Assembly: GCA_001414485.1 (NCBI GenBank)
Contig: LLEY01000182.1
Span: 53,841 to 117,840 of the forward strand
Direction of reading: 5' to 3'
Source: Calycina herbarum
Taxonomy: Eukaryota; Ascomycota; Leotiomycetes; Helotiales; Pezizellaceae
Length of the DNA stretch: 64,000 nucleotides
The notes under the pieces are model-generated. The model did no database searches and was not told where the DNA came from. It saw only the letters and a program-made list of their open reading frames with translations. Position numbers and translations under genes: made by a program. Positions 1 to 11,317 of the stretch are shown one piece after another. Each line of letters begins with the position of its first letter. Position 1 is the first letter of the stretch.

Positions 1-170
1 GAGGAATTTCACCATTTCTCCGAGTTGGAAGGAGTCGCAGGCGTGGGAACTTTCGTAACCTAGTTTACATTGGAGATCTCGCGAGCTGTAGATTTCGAGA
101 CACTGGTTTTGAACTGAGGCTATGGTTCGGAGGACACATGCTCGTCTATGGGCGAGTTCAGCTGAGGATG

Positions 171-1169
171 TTAGTGAGTGATGGAAGAATGGGTTGGAAA
201 ATGGGGAATGGGATAGGTACCCTCTAGACCATCGGGTAGATCCCACCATGCGGTTTGGAAATCGTTTTCTGATTCCTCGGCTCCCATCCATCTTGATGAG
301 CCCCTCAATATCAATTCCCTTGTAGCAGCAACGAAATTGAGTGATTGATCTGTGTGGTAAAAAACAAGAATCTTCTGGCGCAGAGTTTCTTCTGCTTTCC
401 GATCCAAAGTCGCGGGGTATTTGAAAGCTTTGAATGTTTGTTGAACGTATCTAGCAACTAATGTGAGGACATTATATCGGTCTGCCATTACCACCAGTAT
501 AGTAAGGCCGTTCAAGGTAATCGGTTTCGTGGTGTGTTCCTAGGATCCCGTCAGCCCCCGCGCTGGAAAGAGAGCGGTTCAACGTACTGCACCATGTATT
601 ATCCTCAGCATATCCCCAAATATAACCTCCCTCCCCAATGTCTTCGTCGCAACATCTTCATCCACAATCTTTATCCTCGGCAAGAGACCAGCATCGATTT
701 CCGTAGGATTCAAATTATTCTTAGCCAGTTGCTCAAATGCTTCAATAACAGAAGCCCCTTCTGCGAATGTAGGCCCCAAAAGATGTTTGAAATACTGAGA
801 GTTCTTTTTCAATGTATCCAACCGTACTCGATAGAAGATTCGGGGCGAGGGTATAGGTGATTTGGATGTTCGGAGTTTGCGCAGGAAGTCTGCGGGTATT
901 GACTTGTTACAGGCATTTGAGTTCTCGAAGGAGACGTCGAGTATTACATCTCCTGTGTTGCGTATTTCTACTACTGGGTAGGTTTCGTTATCAATTGATA
1001 TTATGGATGGTGCCACTTCCACATCGGGGGAAGGGAGGACAGCGGAAGCCATACGGGAACGCGGTATTGGTATATATTCGGAGAGAGAAAAGGGACTTGG
1101 AAGTTCGAACTTGAAGGGGGTTGTGGCAATATGTACACTGTAGGATTTGTGATCAGCGGGTGATTGCAT
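171..1169 (-). CDS. BTB/POZ-domain protein (two exons)
   Basis: Exons complement(588..1169) and complement(171..539) join across a 48-nt intron (540-587) with a GTACGT donor and CTAG acceptor. The product is about 316 aa. The segment GDVILDVSFEN starts a BTB fold, and VRLDTLKKNSQYFKHLL plus LTILVVMADRYN are typical of the fungal BTB family that follows a 'residues exposed to outside do not exceed one domain' layout. Such proteins usually act as adaptors or protein-interaction modules; no MATH, Kelch or BACK partner is visible. The ATG at 1169 opens the longest frame. A later ATG at 1050 (MASAVLPSP) would give a start closer to the BTB fold, and I cannot decide between them. The region upstream on the same strand ends another coding-looking fragment. 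Family assignment rests on my reading of motifs, not a search. Confidence 0.6.
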
Positions 1170-1216
1170 TATGGATTTGGAATGGACATCTCGAACCGCA
1201 GAGTTTCACCCCGTAT

Positions 1217-1384
1217 TTACAATTCCCAGACGGTTTGCAGATGCAATTTGGCGTCAGGGACAGGCCCGAGGGCAACCAGTTCTTCAAAAATAACTGTTCT
1301 GGTTCCAAATTTCTCGAAGGGGACTTCGAAGGTCGAGTTGTTCAGTCCGCCACTTGTGATATTAGTATATCCCAGCAATTGCCT
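1217..1384 (-). CDS. Possible 3' coding fragment of an unknown gene
   Basis: On the minus strand a stretch ending in TAA at 1217-1219 reads as ordinary protein (STFEVPFEKFGTRTVIFEEL...LHLQTVWEL-stop). It is closed upstream by an in-frame TAG. A second frame just upstream (about 1375-1480) also reads as protein and follows a plausible acceptor (ttgacttgcag). The two frames meet without a convincing donor, so this is either a short exon pair or the eroded 3' end of a gene. I do not recognise the family. It lies 48 bp upstream of the BTB start, on the same strand. Confidence 0.22.
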   Translation of the reverse strand, partial: RQLLGYTNITSGGLNNSTFEVPFEKFGTRTVIFEELVALGPVPDAKLHLQTVWEL

Positions 1385-2226
1385 CTTCTACTTGAGATTC
1401 TCTTGGTGAATTGGGCAAATCGCGTGGGTAGCTAGATGGCCTCAGGGGTATGGCCACGCCATTGCTGAAATCTGCAAGTCAAATTATTAAATAACGGTTG
1501 GACTTTGTCCGTTAGGGGAAGAGGAGGTCGAGGACTCGAGGGTCATCATCGAAAAAAAGCCCGGAGAAACCTCGGGTGGTTTATAATGGTCAGGCCTCCC
1601 CCAAAGCTACTTTACCTCACTCCGACAACAACGTCGTTGTTGTAAATGTTCAGCTCGAGTGAGAAACACTTTAGGAATCCCGGAACGTGCTCTTCATTTA
1701 TCTTGTTTATCGTTTCCCCCTTTTCCTTCGTTCAATTGAAGGAGACAGAAGCCTTGGTCGCCGCAAAAGTACCGAACTAATTAGGCTACTTTTAATCGGC
1801 TGGATATCTTGCTACAATTGGGGCTTTTCTGTCGCGGGTACTACGTAGGTTGGGGCTGTTAACAAAACCTCTGGTTTCAGCGAAGGGTCTGAGTCTGACC
1901 CTCCGCTGAAATCTGGAAATGTAGAGGAAATGAGATGTTTGTGGTGTCTTTTCCCCCCTCAAGTGAGAATAGAAGCAATACAATTTCCTCTATGGCGGAG
2001 AGTTCCCGGAGTTCATTCAAGTGAACCTGAAAGCTCCTGGAGGTGTTTAGATGATTGGTAGGCTGAAGGCTCAGCTCCTCAACTATGTAGGTTAACCGAC
2101 AAACCTACGAGCAGCGACAAAACTCCCAGTACTTGAGCTATTATGCTGTTATCAGATATCTATTGTACCGCTATATTTGAGGCGCTCCTACAATTGTTTT
2201 GAATCTTCGTATGAAAGCTTTATATT
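1385..2226. other. Intergenic, no gene seen
   Basis: No coding region can be supported here. The stretch holds a small perfect palindrome at 1627-1645 (arms ACAACAACG) and a stronger hairpin at 1875-1911. Confidence 0.5.
1875..1911. repeat. 15-bp hairpin
   Basis: The left arm TTTCAGCGAAGGGTC pairs with the right arm GACCCTCCGCTGAAA with one mismatch and a 7-nt loop. There is no T-run beside it. It may be a remnant of a transposon end or a structured RNA element. Confidence 0.5.
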
Positions 2227-4757
2227 TTGTACATCCATGCCCGATTTCTGCAGTCATATTTAACCACCAAGGTAGCTAGCGTGGTAGCCGGCTTTGTTCG
2301 CGACGTTCGCTCTGCTAGGGGCGAGCTCGATGCCATTTTACGAGAGCTATCATCGATAAAAACCTCTCTGGAGCTTCTTGCGAAAATTTTTGAGAAGCCG
2401 GAACGAAAACCCTGCCCGGAAACTCTCCAGAAACAGATCACTGGAATCACCACGAATTGCTCATGTGCCATTGTTGATATCGAGGGCACACTTAACAAAA
2501 ACGATGGCACCACTATAATGAATGCAGCCCGGTGGGCCACAGGAGGTAAAGAAGAAATAGGGAGGTTGAGGTTAAATCTCGAGGCTCACAAATCTGCTTT
2601 GAACATTGCATTGCAATTCCTAGAACTGTAAGTCGTAGCTATGCAATATTTACGACGAGGCTAATAGTCGTTTCAGGACCACGATAGGGGATATCAAGAA
2701 CGATACACAAAATATATGCAATAATACCTCCGCGATACCCGAAATAAAAGAGGATACAAGCCAAATTCTCGCGCAGATTGCGCTTCTACAGCAGCAATTG
2801 CCACAAGATCCCATTCGAAGTCATACATCGGGGTTCATGCTGGGCAAATACCTCGATAATCTCACAAACTATGCTGTAAGTGTTTGTGATACATTCTCAG
2901 ATGAATCCCAAAGTACGAAAGGTTGGGAGTTGGCCCCGAGAGGAATGAACAATACAGAGGAGCAGCAAGTCGAGACCCCGCATTCAATTGAGAGATCTGC
3001 CACAATAGGACCGCCTGTTGAATCTGAACTGCGATTCGAATCTGAACTACTATCTCCCCGCCAACAATTCTACCTAATGTCAGCCTCTGATCCCAATTCT
3101 CCTCAATACTTCAGCAAGCCACCAAATATGCCAGAGAGCATACCGCCACTCAAGCTAGCATCAGACCCTTGTCTGCCCAAATCTGTCCTGCCTTTGCTTC
3201 CTCGAATTCCTATTGGAGAAGATAGTCATTCCACGCCTGGAGCCGTCTTTGAAGCAGCTTCATCCAGATTGTCCATCCGACGCAGTCGTATTAATTGCAT
3301 AACAACAGGAGAAGAGGACCCATGGTTGCGTCAAAGTGTTTCTCCAAAAGAAGTTCAGAAGCTTTTTGAAGGCATCACGTTAGAACTCAAGTCGAGAGGT
3401 ATGTCTCTTTGCCTCTTTGAATGGTCTCTATTAAATTTTCAGCACCAAAACATCACTTTGCAGCGCATCATCTACTAATCGTTCCTTTTACAGCGTTAAA
3501 TATACCTCTATTTCTCTTGCCCTTTCGCCCAAAGTCAGATACGTGCACTGAAGCACAAGACCTCGTTGGAAAATTCTTTTCCAGAGGCTACGATACAGGA
3601 GGACATGAATTGAACCAACACTTGCGACTCTTAAAAACGGTTGTAAGTTCCAGTCGTCAATTACCACATTCCCAAATACTAACGAAGGAAGAGCTTGGCC
3701 AATGTGGTCAAGTGGTGTTGGAGCAGATTACCAGAAGGTGTAGTAACTTGGAAAGTTTATAGAGCGTTTTGTAAGAGCAAAAGAGGCAAGTCTATTGGAA
3801 CGACAATTTTATTTTTTGCTGACTGAACCTTCGATTCTCACATGGCCATGGACTCATTTTTAGTTTCAATTCCCGACGCAGCCAAGACCGAGGCCCACCG
3901 CAAAATCATTTTCGATTTTTTTGATCTACTCTCAACAATTGCAGCACAAGCTGAACGCAATGATTTCAAAGCCAGGAAGTTGTCAAGATTTGCAGGATGG
4001 TGGGCTTTCGGGGAAACTAGCTTCGGTCACGGCTTCGAAAGAGGATATGAAGAATGGCTAATGTAGGATTCCTCATTTATGTCAAAGCAGTGTAATACGT
4101 GATGATAATTTTTCAAAGGGCTGCTCATGCCATGAGTCGTTTATTTTTTGGTTACTTGCGGTCTTTGGCAAATCCCCTTGCCAAGAAAGATTTTGGCATA
4201 CCTCCTCTTCCGAAGTCCCTCAGTGGACTCTACTCAAGACTGAATACCCACCAAAAGACCAGAGTGTCCCTCGATCAGCAGCAAGAATATATGTCACCAG
4301 AGTAAACTGCTTCTCACCAGGCCCTGAAGCTTCGATATTGCGAGCACGTCATCTGCCATACGGAGACGATAACCACACCCTTCGACGAATTTTGAAACTC
4401 GAAAATTCTGCCAGGCCATTCACAACATTGGAATGCCACCGAGTACTAGAAACAATATCTCACAGCACCGAGACACCATCATGGGCCAGGTTCATCAGTA
4501 GCGAGTTTACAGGCAGCCTGGTTCCACTAGATAAATTCGATACGAACTTGAGACCTGCTAGGCTCTTGAGTGCTAAGCATTTTGAGATGGACGAGACCTT
4601 TTGGTGGGTGTGGATGACGAGCTTAGGACCTGAAGAACCACCTCGGAGACAAGTTATATTCCGACGATGTTCTTTGGTGGAAACCCATGTATTGCATGAT
4701 CGCAGAGAATGGGTCATTATAGAAGAGTCACTTCAGACTTCATCACCCTCAGGCTAG
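2227..4757 (+). pseudogene. STAND/NLR-type N-domain fused to Msb1-like (Rho-GAP-related) protein, broken
   Basis: Exon 1 (to 2627) and exon 2 (2677-3398) encode a fungal N-terminal domain like that of STAND/NLR proteins (PF17111-like): ...SLELLAKIF, then WATGGKEEIGRLRLNLEAHKSALN in pieces, then a coiled-coil-like KNDTQNICNN/LAQIALLQQQ stretch. Exon 3 (3494-3642), exon 4 (from 3692) and later exons match the fungal Msb1/Mug8 (DUF1708) family: ELKSRALNIPLFLLPFRPKSD, KWCWSRLPEGVVTWKVYRAF, KIIFDFFDLL, RKLSRFAGWWAFGE, TEYPP, and a C-terminal FWWVWMTSLGPEE. Msb1 works in polarity and cell-wall signalling with Cdc42/Rho. Introns at 2628-2676, 3399-3493, 3643-3691 and about 4055-4110 are well formed. 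Damage: an in-frame TGA at 3824 (avoidable only by an intron 3771-3860 that removes conserved residues) and a one-base loss near 4240 before TEYPP. The 5' start is uncertain; no in-frame ATG opens the first exon. Confidence 0.6.
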
Positions 4758-5214
4758 ATATTGTTATTCATTTATCATTCATTCGCCTAGATCCTCTTAA
4801 ATTTCTAACGATGAGTTAGATGGCATGGTGTTACACACCGCTTTTTCTGAGATGTTATGGGGTTTGACTGTCATATGCCTATGCCTTAGAATTGCTCCAT
4901 AAAAGCCCCAATTCAAATCACTTGTTGGAAGTCTTGAAAAACAGTTATGAACAGACTACCACAGGATATTAGAATTGAAATCAATGCTAATGCATATATT
5001 GTTGTATTCATCGTTCTTGAACTCTTTGGTTCGTAAGACATTGTTTAATCACGACTCAAAGACGAGCTTATGGCACATACGTCCCTGCTCTTCCTCCAAC
5101 AGAGGTAGCTCAAGAACAAGATGCAACTACTCCCCTCTTGTCTTACAGCTTTCAAGGAGCTATCCTTGGTTGTCTTCCAGGGGCTATCAGCTTATATTCT
5201 AGGGACAAAGGCCA
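4758..5214. other. Intergenic relic between the two Msb1-like pieces
   Basis: No intact gene is present. Short open stretches around 5080-5200 (YVPALPPTEVAQEQDATTP-like) may belong to the same decayed duplicate as the next feature. Confidence 0.3.
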
Positions 5215-5427
5215 TTGAATACAATCAAGACTCGAGAACTTATTTCAACGAGAGAAATAGTAAAAGATAAGGGGGTCAAGTACAATTCATCCACTGGATT
5301 CGAAAGTTTGAACATGAAAGAACCTACTTTTTGGTGGGTTCGGGTGACAAGCTCTGGCCCCGAAGAACAGCAGAAGAGTGACAATATACTCCGACGGAGC
5401 ACCCAAGTGGAAACACCCGCATTGTAA
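5215..5427 (+). pseudogene. Degenerate second copy of the Msb1-like C-terminal module
   Basis: The translation MKEPTFWWVRVTSSGPEEQ...ILRRSTQVETPAL parallels MDETFWWVWMTSLGPEEP...IFRRCSLVETHVL encoded at about 4588-4700. Order, spacing and the FWWV/GPEE/RR/VET signature are shared while many other residues differ. This is an old partial tandem duplication of the 3' end of the preceding pseudogene. The piece is too short to be a gene on its own. Confidence 0.55.
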
Positions 5428-6341
5428 GTGCTGATTGATGTACTAGGCGTAGTATTTTCTGAGCGTCCTCAGCTAATTTTCAGCTCATTTTCTCTCTTGA
5501 ACTCACCTCCCTTTTTTCACTCCTACTATATATATATTATGTAAAATTAAGTATTATTAAATGAAAAGTAATAGAAATGAAAGCTCTCTCCATGGAAATC
5601 ATTATCCCCACTATGATCTACTATCTTCCGAAGAGTCTTTCTCAACTTTTGCTTATTGGAATTCTGTCCACTTCTGCAAACAATAATAGTACGCTGCCAG
5701 ACAGGGACCTCTCGCCAAGAAGTCTTCCGCTTAGGGGCCTAGCGACCTTTGGATCTCCGGTGTTTCTTAGCTATTTTATGTTTTAGTTGTTGATTAATTG
5801 TAAGGATAAAAGTAGGTGTGTACGTGGTTATCGCTTAGTTTTAGTGCTAAAAGTGCACCAAAAAGTGGTGACGAGCTGAAGGACGTTCAGGAAATACTAC
5901 ACCCAGTATCTATCGTTTGAATACTATCGGGAAGCTGTTACTTTTCTCTTTACATTTTGGTGGCGATGGATGGCTCTTCAACTTGTACTTTGATAGAATG
6001 ATTTTCAAAGACTTCGAGTTTAGGGTTTGTCACGCCAATCTTTGGTTTACCACCAACTATATTTGGATTGAGGACAAGCAGTAAAATCCATCATTTGAGC
6101 GTGCCGAAACTGCCGAAAAGAAGAAGAAATTAAGCATAGTAATTTCTTATTTACTTGAGAAAGACCTAGGGCTTCCATGTTGATTAAGCGAAATCTTTGT
6201 TTCGTGTAATAGTAACTGTGAGATAGGATTTGCTAAGATAATCCAAACTCAGAACACATGAGCTGGGGTTTCAGATCATCGGACCTTTGAGCCAAGAGTC
6301 ATCTTGCTCCGCAATAAACCAGAAGAGTGCTGGAGATCTTA
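5428..6341. other. Intergenic, no gene seen
   Basis: AT-rich with short TA runs (about 5525-5550). I find no coding region or repeat that I can support. Confidence 0.45.
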
Positions 6342-7242
6342 CTACATATACTGCACCCTCCTTTCTAGTTTGACCTCCATACCCCCACCCGACGATAATC
6401 CAACATATACCGCACGCCCTTCCACCTCCATGAAATACCTTACTCTCCTCCCCTTCAACGCCTTTTCCAACTCATCATTCGAATAAGAACCCAAATTTCC
6501 CCCCAAATCCCTCCTCATTACCTCAGACAAGTCCACCACATTCTACAAATCTCCATTTCTTCTCCATCCCGGCCCATTCAACTCGCCATGCCTATTTGCA
6601 TCCCACCACACCCCAAACATACCCACCACCCAGGTAACTTCGAAAAAGACGAATAAGAGAGTCAAATACGTTGATACACCATAAATGTAACCGTCTGTTT
6701 GCACGCATTCTGTGTCATCGCCAGGGCCGTCCTCTGCAAAGGAGTGTTTCCAGCATTGCCTTATGTACATGTATAATTGGTCAGCTTTCGGACCTAAGTT
6801 GTGTCCGTTGATCCAAAAAACAGAGTCGTAGCTAAAGGAAGAGATGTTGATTGTTGCTGGATGTTCGTTATCATAAAATCTCTTTCCGGCGTAATAATCT
6901 AGGCGTTGTGTGTCAGGATCATCCTCCAACTATACCAAACCGATACTCACAGTTCGTCAGGTTTCTCCATAGAGCTGTGTAATTATCGCCGATAACAAAG
7001 TAATATGGAACATCAGAAGGGTTTTGCCACCAATTCCATGATAAAGCATCGTCCATTGGCTGTTCAAAGGGATCGTAATTTGATACCCCTATTAATTGAC
7101 CATTCATCATTTGAAAAAATGGTTTCAAACCGGGCACGTCGGTGGAATGACTGAACCAGTAATTCCAATCCACGTACTCGTTTTCCCTGGCAACACAACA
7201 ACTTCCTTCGAAGGGCTAAAGTACCCAGTAGCCGCACTGAAA
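6342..7242 (-). pseudogene. Broken membrane-protein gene, 5' end lost at a hAT insertion
   Basis: Read on the minus strand, a continuous protein runs from about 7220 (VDWNYWFSHSTDVPGLKPFF...NPSDVPYYFVIGDNYTALWRNLTNC), then 6929-6543 (ISSFSYDSVFWINGHNLGPKADQLYMYIRQCW, then a hydrophobic span YLTLLFVFFEVTWVVGMFGVWW), then 6539-6342 (VDLSEVMRRDLGGNLG). Breaks: a frame change near 6930-6950 with no intron of normal length, an in-frame TAG at 6541-6543 (one C-to-T change from CAG), and loss of everything upstream where a hAT end begins at about 7243. It resembles fungal multi-pass membrane proteins of unknown function with a conserved aromatic ectodomain. I do not recognise a named family. Confidence 0.5.
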
Positions 7243-7700
7243 AGTGTTGGGGAGGCCCAGTGTGAGCACAAATTAATCAATTAATCAATTATTAATCTAA
7301 TTAATGACTTTGGATTAATCTGATTAATGATTAGCATACTATATATAGTATATATATAGTATATATACTAATTAATAATAAAGTAATTATCCCCAAATTC
7401 AGGCTCCTTCTTTCCCTTCTTCTTCTCTTCTTCTTCCTTCTTTACTCTGTCTTTCTTCTCTTCCTCTGTCTCCTCCTCTATATAGAACCCCCAGCTCTTT
7501 AAGCTAGTAATAGCCTCAAAGGTCTCTCTAGAGAGTCTATTACGTTGCTTTGTAATAACTAAAGCAGCTTGACTAAATAGTCTCGCTCGGAGCTGACGTA
7601 GCAGGAGTTTATAGATACTTCCTAGCTAATATAGACAAAATCAGATAGTTATGTCCGTTCTGTTTCCACCAGCTTAAAGGAGAGAACTATAAGACTATTA
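7243..7700 (-). mobile_element. hAT transposon remnant (transposase C-terminus and one end)
   Basis: The minus strand from about 7690 to 7368 encodes a hAT dimerisation domain: WWKQNGHNY, LARKYL-stop-TPATSAPSE, then after a frame slip LFSQAALVITKQRNRLSRETFEAI and SLKSWGFYIEEE, with a Glu/Lys-rich tail and stop at 7368. The TAA inside YLxTPATS and the one-base slip inside APSERLFS show that it is dead. Beyond the stop lies an AT-rich subterminal zone of repeated taat/attaatc words and then AGTGTTGGGGAGGCCC, which resembles a hAT end. The other end of the element is missing. It truncates the gene at 6342-7242. Confidence 0.7.
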
Positions 7701-8400
7701 TTGTTTAGTATCGTAATATTTAAACGGTACAAATAGTACGTATTAAAGTGGGTTCCAACAATATTATCGTGGCCGACGTACTAAGTGTGCAAAAGAGGTC
7801 ACCGTATTTAAGAAACTATTTGGTGAAATGAAAGCAACAAATGGCCACCATCTCCAGTCAAAGATAAGAAAGAAGATGATGAACAGCTGCGCTTGCTGGA
7901 CACCACTTCTTCCAGAACTGTATAAGCAACTGTGCCAGGATTTGAATGAACAAGCAACGACGTGAAACAACGAAACGTCATGACTGCGGAAGAAATAAAA
8001 TCAGTAGTATTCAGAATATCATACCACCAAGGAAATTTTGCTGCGATGAAGAGTGAAGAAAGATTAATTTTTCAACTCCCTTTTGATCTTATCATAACAT
8101 TATTCATCCTTCAAATGTAAAAGGGTTGCTTTTTGTGGCACATGAAACACCTTTCTCACAAGATGACAGCTTTCTTGTCGCTGGCTAATGGTCAAGGGCG
8201 TGAGCCCCCCTTGAGGTATGATATGTTTTATTACAATCTTGTCTGTATTACAGCATCCTAATTGCACCAACCTCCAGAAACAAATAAATCGCAAATCGCA
8301 AATCGATCCTTCTTGATATCCTCCTACAGTGTAGCAAGAAGCATATCAACCAAAGCACCGTATCTCTCTTTGTGGTCTGGATTGGGATTGCCGTCGTCTC
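7701..8400. other. Decayed intergenic DNA
   Basis: No gene can be supported. Probably eroded transposon or gene sequence. Short open frames on both strands show no recognisable motif. Confidence 0.4.
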
Positions 8401-8407
8401 CTGTTGC

Positions 8408-9294
8408 AGAGACTCGACAATCCCAATGCCACTTAGTGCCGTGAACAAAAATGTCACCAAGTTCCGGCCAGTCTCTCTCCCACTCTTCCTAGTTCAGTCT
8501 GTCATTCTCGGCTTTGATTTGCTCGAGTTCTACCTCCATTGGTCTTAGCCTTGAATCTTTCCCCCTCAATTTCAATAGAGGATAGACCCCCAGACTTAGG
8601 ATCGCGAAACATGGACTCATGCTCCATGAATACCGAAGGCAGGAGAAAGAATAGGGTTGTGAAGCCCAGTTCTCTCCCCCACCTGTGTATCACGAAACAT
8701 GACCCCCGATCAGGACCCCGAAGTATACTGAACAGATCTCGATACCCCGATGGATTCGACAATCCCAATGTCGCTTGATAGTCGGTTCCCCTTCTCCTGC
8801 CCCTTAGTGCCGTGAACAAAAATCCCACCCAAATCCTCTTGGACCTTGATCTTGGCCGGTCCTGCGTTACTCTTCGAAGTGAAAAGGTTGCAAAATCGGG
8901 TTCCGCGGAAATCTTTCCCCGTCAATTTCAATAGGGAATAGACTCCCAGACCTAGGATCGCGACACATGAACTCGTACAGCACCCCAAAGAATTCTCACT
9001 TTCAGATCGGCAGATTAGTAGTTGGGTGGGTGACCACCAGCGAATACCTGTTGTTGTATGTTTTGTTTCCCTTTCGTTCTGGGCGATGAACAGATCTCGA
9101 TACCCCGATGTGCAATGGAGAACTCGTGCCGCTTAGTGCCGTGAACAAAAATGTCGCCTAGTTCCCGCTGGGCTTTGATCTTCGCCTTGAATCTTTCCCT
9201 CTCAATTTCAATAGGGAATAAACCCCCGGACTTAGGATCGCGAAACAAGAACCTATCAGGACCCAAAAGGATACTAAAGAGATCTCGTTCTGCC
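8408..9294 (-). repeat. Three diverged copies of a 190-220 bp coding-like unit
   Basis: Copies lie at about 8408-8612, 8750-8968 and 9100-9294, each starting near 'cttagtgccgtgaacaaaaa' and ending near 'cttaggatcgcga'. On the minus strand each reads as the same protein unit: FRDPKSGGL(S/F)xIEIExERFKAK..., then ELGDIFVHGTK. Spacers differ and reading frames are broken between copies. This is a locally duplicated exon or protein repeat from an unrecognised gene that has decayed. Confidence 0.6.
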
Positions 9295-9482
9295 AAATCT
9301 GCATGCTTGAGCGAGGCGCTTGTCAAGAAGGTTGAGGTGGTGAGTACATTGGTAAACTGAGTAATTGGCCGGATGACGCCTTTGTACCTAGCGGTTGAGA
9401 GAGAAGTTGCTTTCCCAACTCTCTCTCTAGCCGTCAATCCGCGTAGGATTGGTGGCTGGAAAGATTGGCCTTGTGCCGCCAT
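9015..9482 (-). pseudogene. Longest open remnant containing the repeat unit
   Basis: A 155-codon open stretch reads ...ARERVGKATSLSTARYKGVIRPITQF...LAERDLFSILLGPDR and then one full repeat unit. It carries no known domain that I can name. It is probably the best-preserved part of a decayed gene whose other pieces lie at 8502-8988. It has no convincing start or splice sites. Confidence 0.3.
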
Positions 9483-10199
9483 TCTGTTCGCCAGTCTTGC
9501 TCAAATTGTGGAATTGGCCATCCATGATGGAGTCCTTGCCCTCGTTTGCGACAGTATGAGGCTCAAAGACTGCAGCTGGTTGTTGTTAGTGAATACATTG
9601 GTAGCATGGTGCGGGGTAAGAGCAACCTACTATTCCAAGTCGCAACGTCACTGTGGACATTGCCATTTCCGCTAGACATTGGATTATGTCCTGAGAGTGG
9701 CAACTCATTGGTTCTGCCAACGCCGAGATCATCCTGTTGGCCGAGTTGGTCTATCAGCAATGCCCATACAAGAGAGGAGGGATATTGTTGTATCTCTTAC
9801 CATCATGCCCAGGAATATATCTCTCGTCTCTCCTCCGTCTTATCCCAGTGTATTTAGCACCAACAACCCGCCTTCATGGCATTGGAGCCGCGTTCTGGCA
9901 GCACTTGTTGTCTGCGAATTCCACGGACAACAAGCCTGCCGTCGACAACAGAGCTTCTTGTCGACAGCAAGTCTTACTTCGATAGTAAGACAATGCTCAG
10001 CGGCAACACCAGTTTCGAAAGCATAGCTCTGAACACAAACAAGTATGTTTCAAAGGCATGACGTGTGGGTTTGTTTACTTCCAAAGAATCTAGGTGGAGG
10101 ATTTTCCCTGCCTCCAGCAGTCAATCTAGCATTGAAGTCCTGCATAACCAAAAAAAAAAGAGTATTGAGCTCGTTGCATGGCTTCTGTGATACTGTGTG

Positions 10200-11317
10200 C
10201 CAAGTATTTATATTAAGCGACATGGGGCCAACAGTCACTTACGTCGTACACCAGGTATGTCGATAACTGGCATAATTGACTTGACAAGCATCCCATCGGG
10301 TGGCTTTCTTGATTTCTCCAGATCATCCACCCAAGGAGCTCGAAAGTCGCCCAAGCTTTACTCCCACAGATGAATCTATTGCTTATGAGCCGGGTGGATG
10401 AGGCGAGGATCATCTGATCACATTAGCCACATTTCTACAGGATTACTGCCGCATGCTCGAGTTTTTCGATGCGGGATATGGTATGTGGAATGTAATAGTC
10501 CTTGGTGTCGAGTATGTGATGTCGATATGCCAACGAGAATATATCGTGGGTATTGAGGCTCACAGACATCAGTGTCGGGGTGAGCGAGGTGTGAGGCAAG
10601 AGAAAACCTATAGAAAAGATTATTTTTGTGCCATAAAAGAACCAGGCGCATTGTACACTGACTCTGACTTGCGCGCGCAATTCTCAGCTCTCTTTCGTGG
10701 CGACTCTTGGAATCAACCAGCCCTTGCAGACTGGAATTGTTGAGAAGGCTCTATTTCCGTGTCGTGCCTCTCTGGTGTATGATTGTTAATCCTTGGGATC
10801 TCCCACGGTCTCGGCCTCTCATCTTGACGTCTCTGCGAACTGGCTGGTTTGTGGTCGCCAATCCCCCCCTGTTGTTCTCTAGGTCTGGTATAGCCACGGT
10901 GGCGGTTGAAGTCTTACTGCGGTGGAGGACGTTGAGTTGAACTGGATGGCTAGCTACTACGATACTGTCAGCCAAGTGTTTAAGTGACATGATACTCAGA
11001 CATGCTTACCTCCACTCGAGTGGAAAGCATGAAAGCAAAAACAGACGATTCTGGCGCATTGAACCCATCAATACGCCTATCCCCAATGGAATTGCTTGCT
11101 CAAGATCACCTGAGTAGGTGTACTCGTCAATTACCACTCTTGCAAACTCAAACATCTCCAAGACAGGTACCATTCTGCCTGCTGGCCTCACTAAATACAC
11201 TAACCTACACTCTGTACCCAGAATATTGTGCTGTAACGGGTCGTTTCGAACAAAGGATTTTTGAAGCTGAGGTCTGTTGGCGATTAAAGAGAGTGAACAA
11301 ATGCCCCTCTTCATCAA
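10200..11317 (-). pseudogene. Scraps resembling an SNF2-type ATPase gene
   Basis: On the minus strand, 11317-11006 reads FEFARVVIDEYTYSG...RQNRLFLLSCFPLEW, which resembles the Walker B (DExx) and S-G-T-P (motif III) region of fungal SNF2-like proteins. It is followed by a good donor (gtaagc, about 11011). About 10380-10250 reads LGDFRAPWVDDLEKSRKPPDGMLVKSIMP, followed by another donor (gtaagt). Motif III is altered (SCFP instead of SGTP) and no continuous frame links the pieces. I regard it as a relic. The assignment to SNF2 is tentative. Confidence 0.35.
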
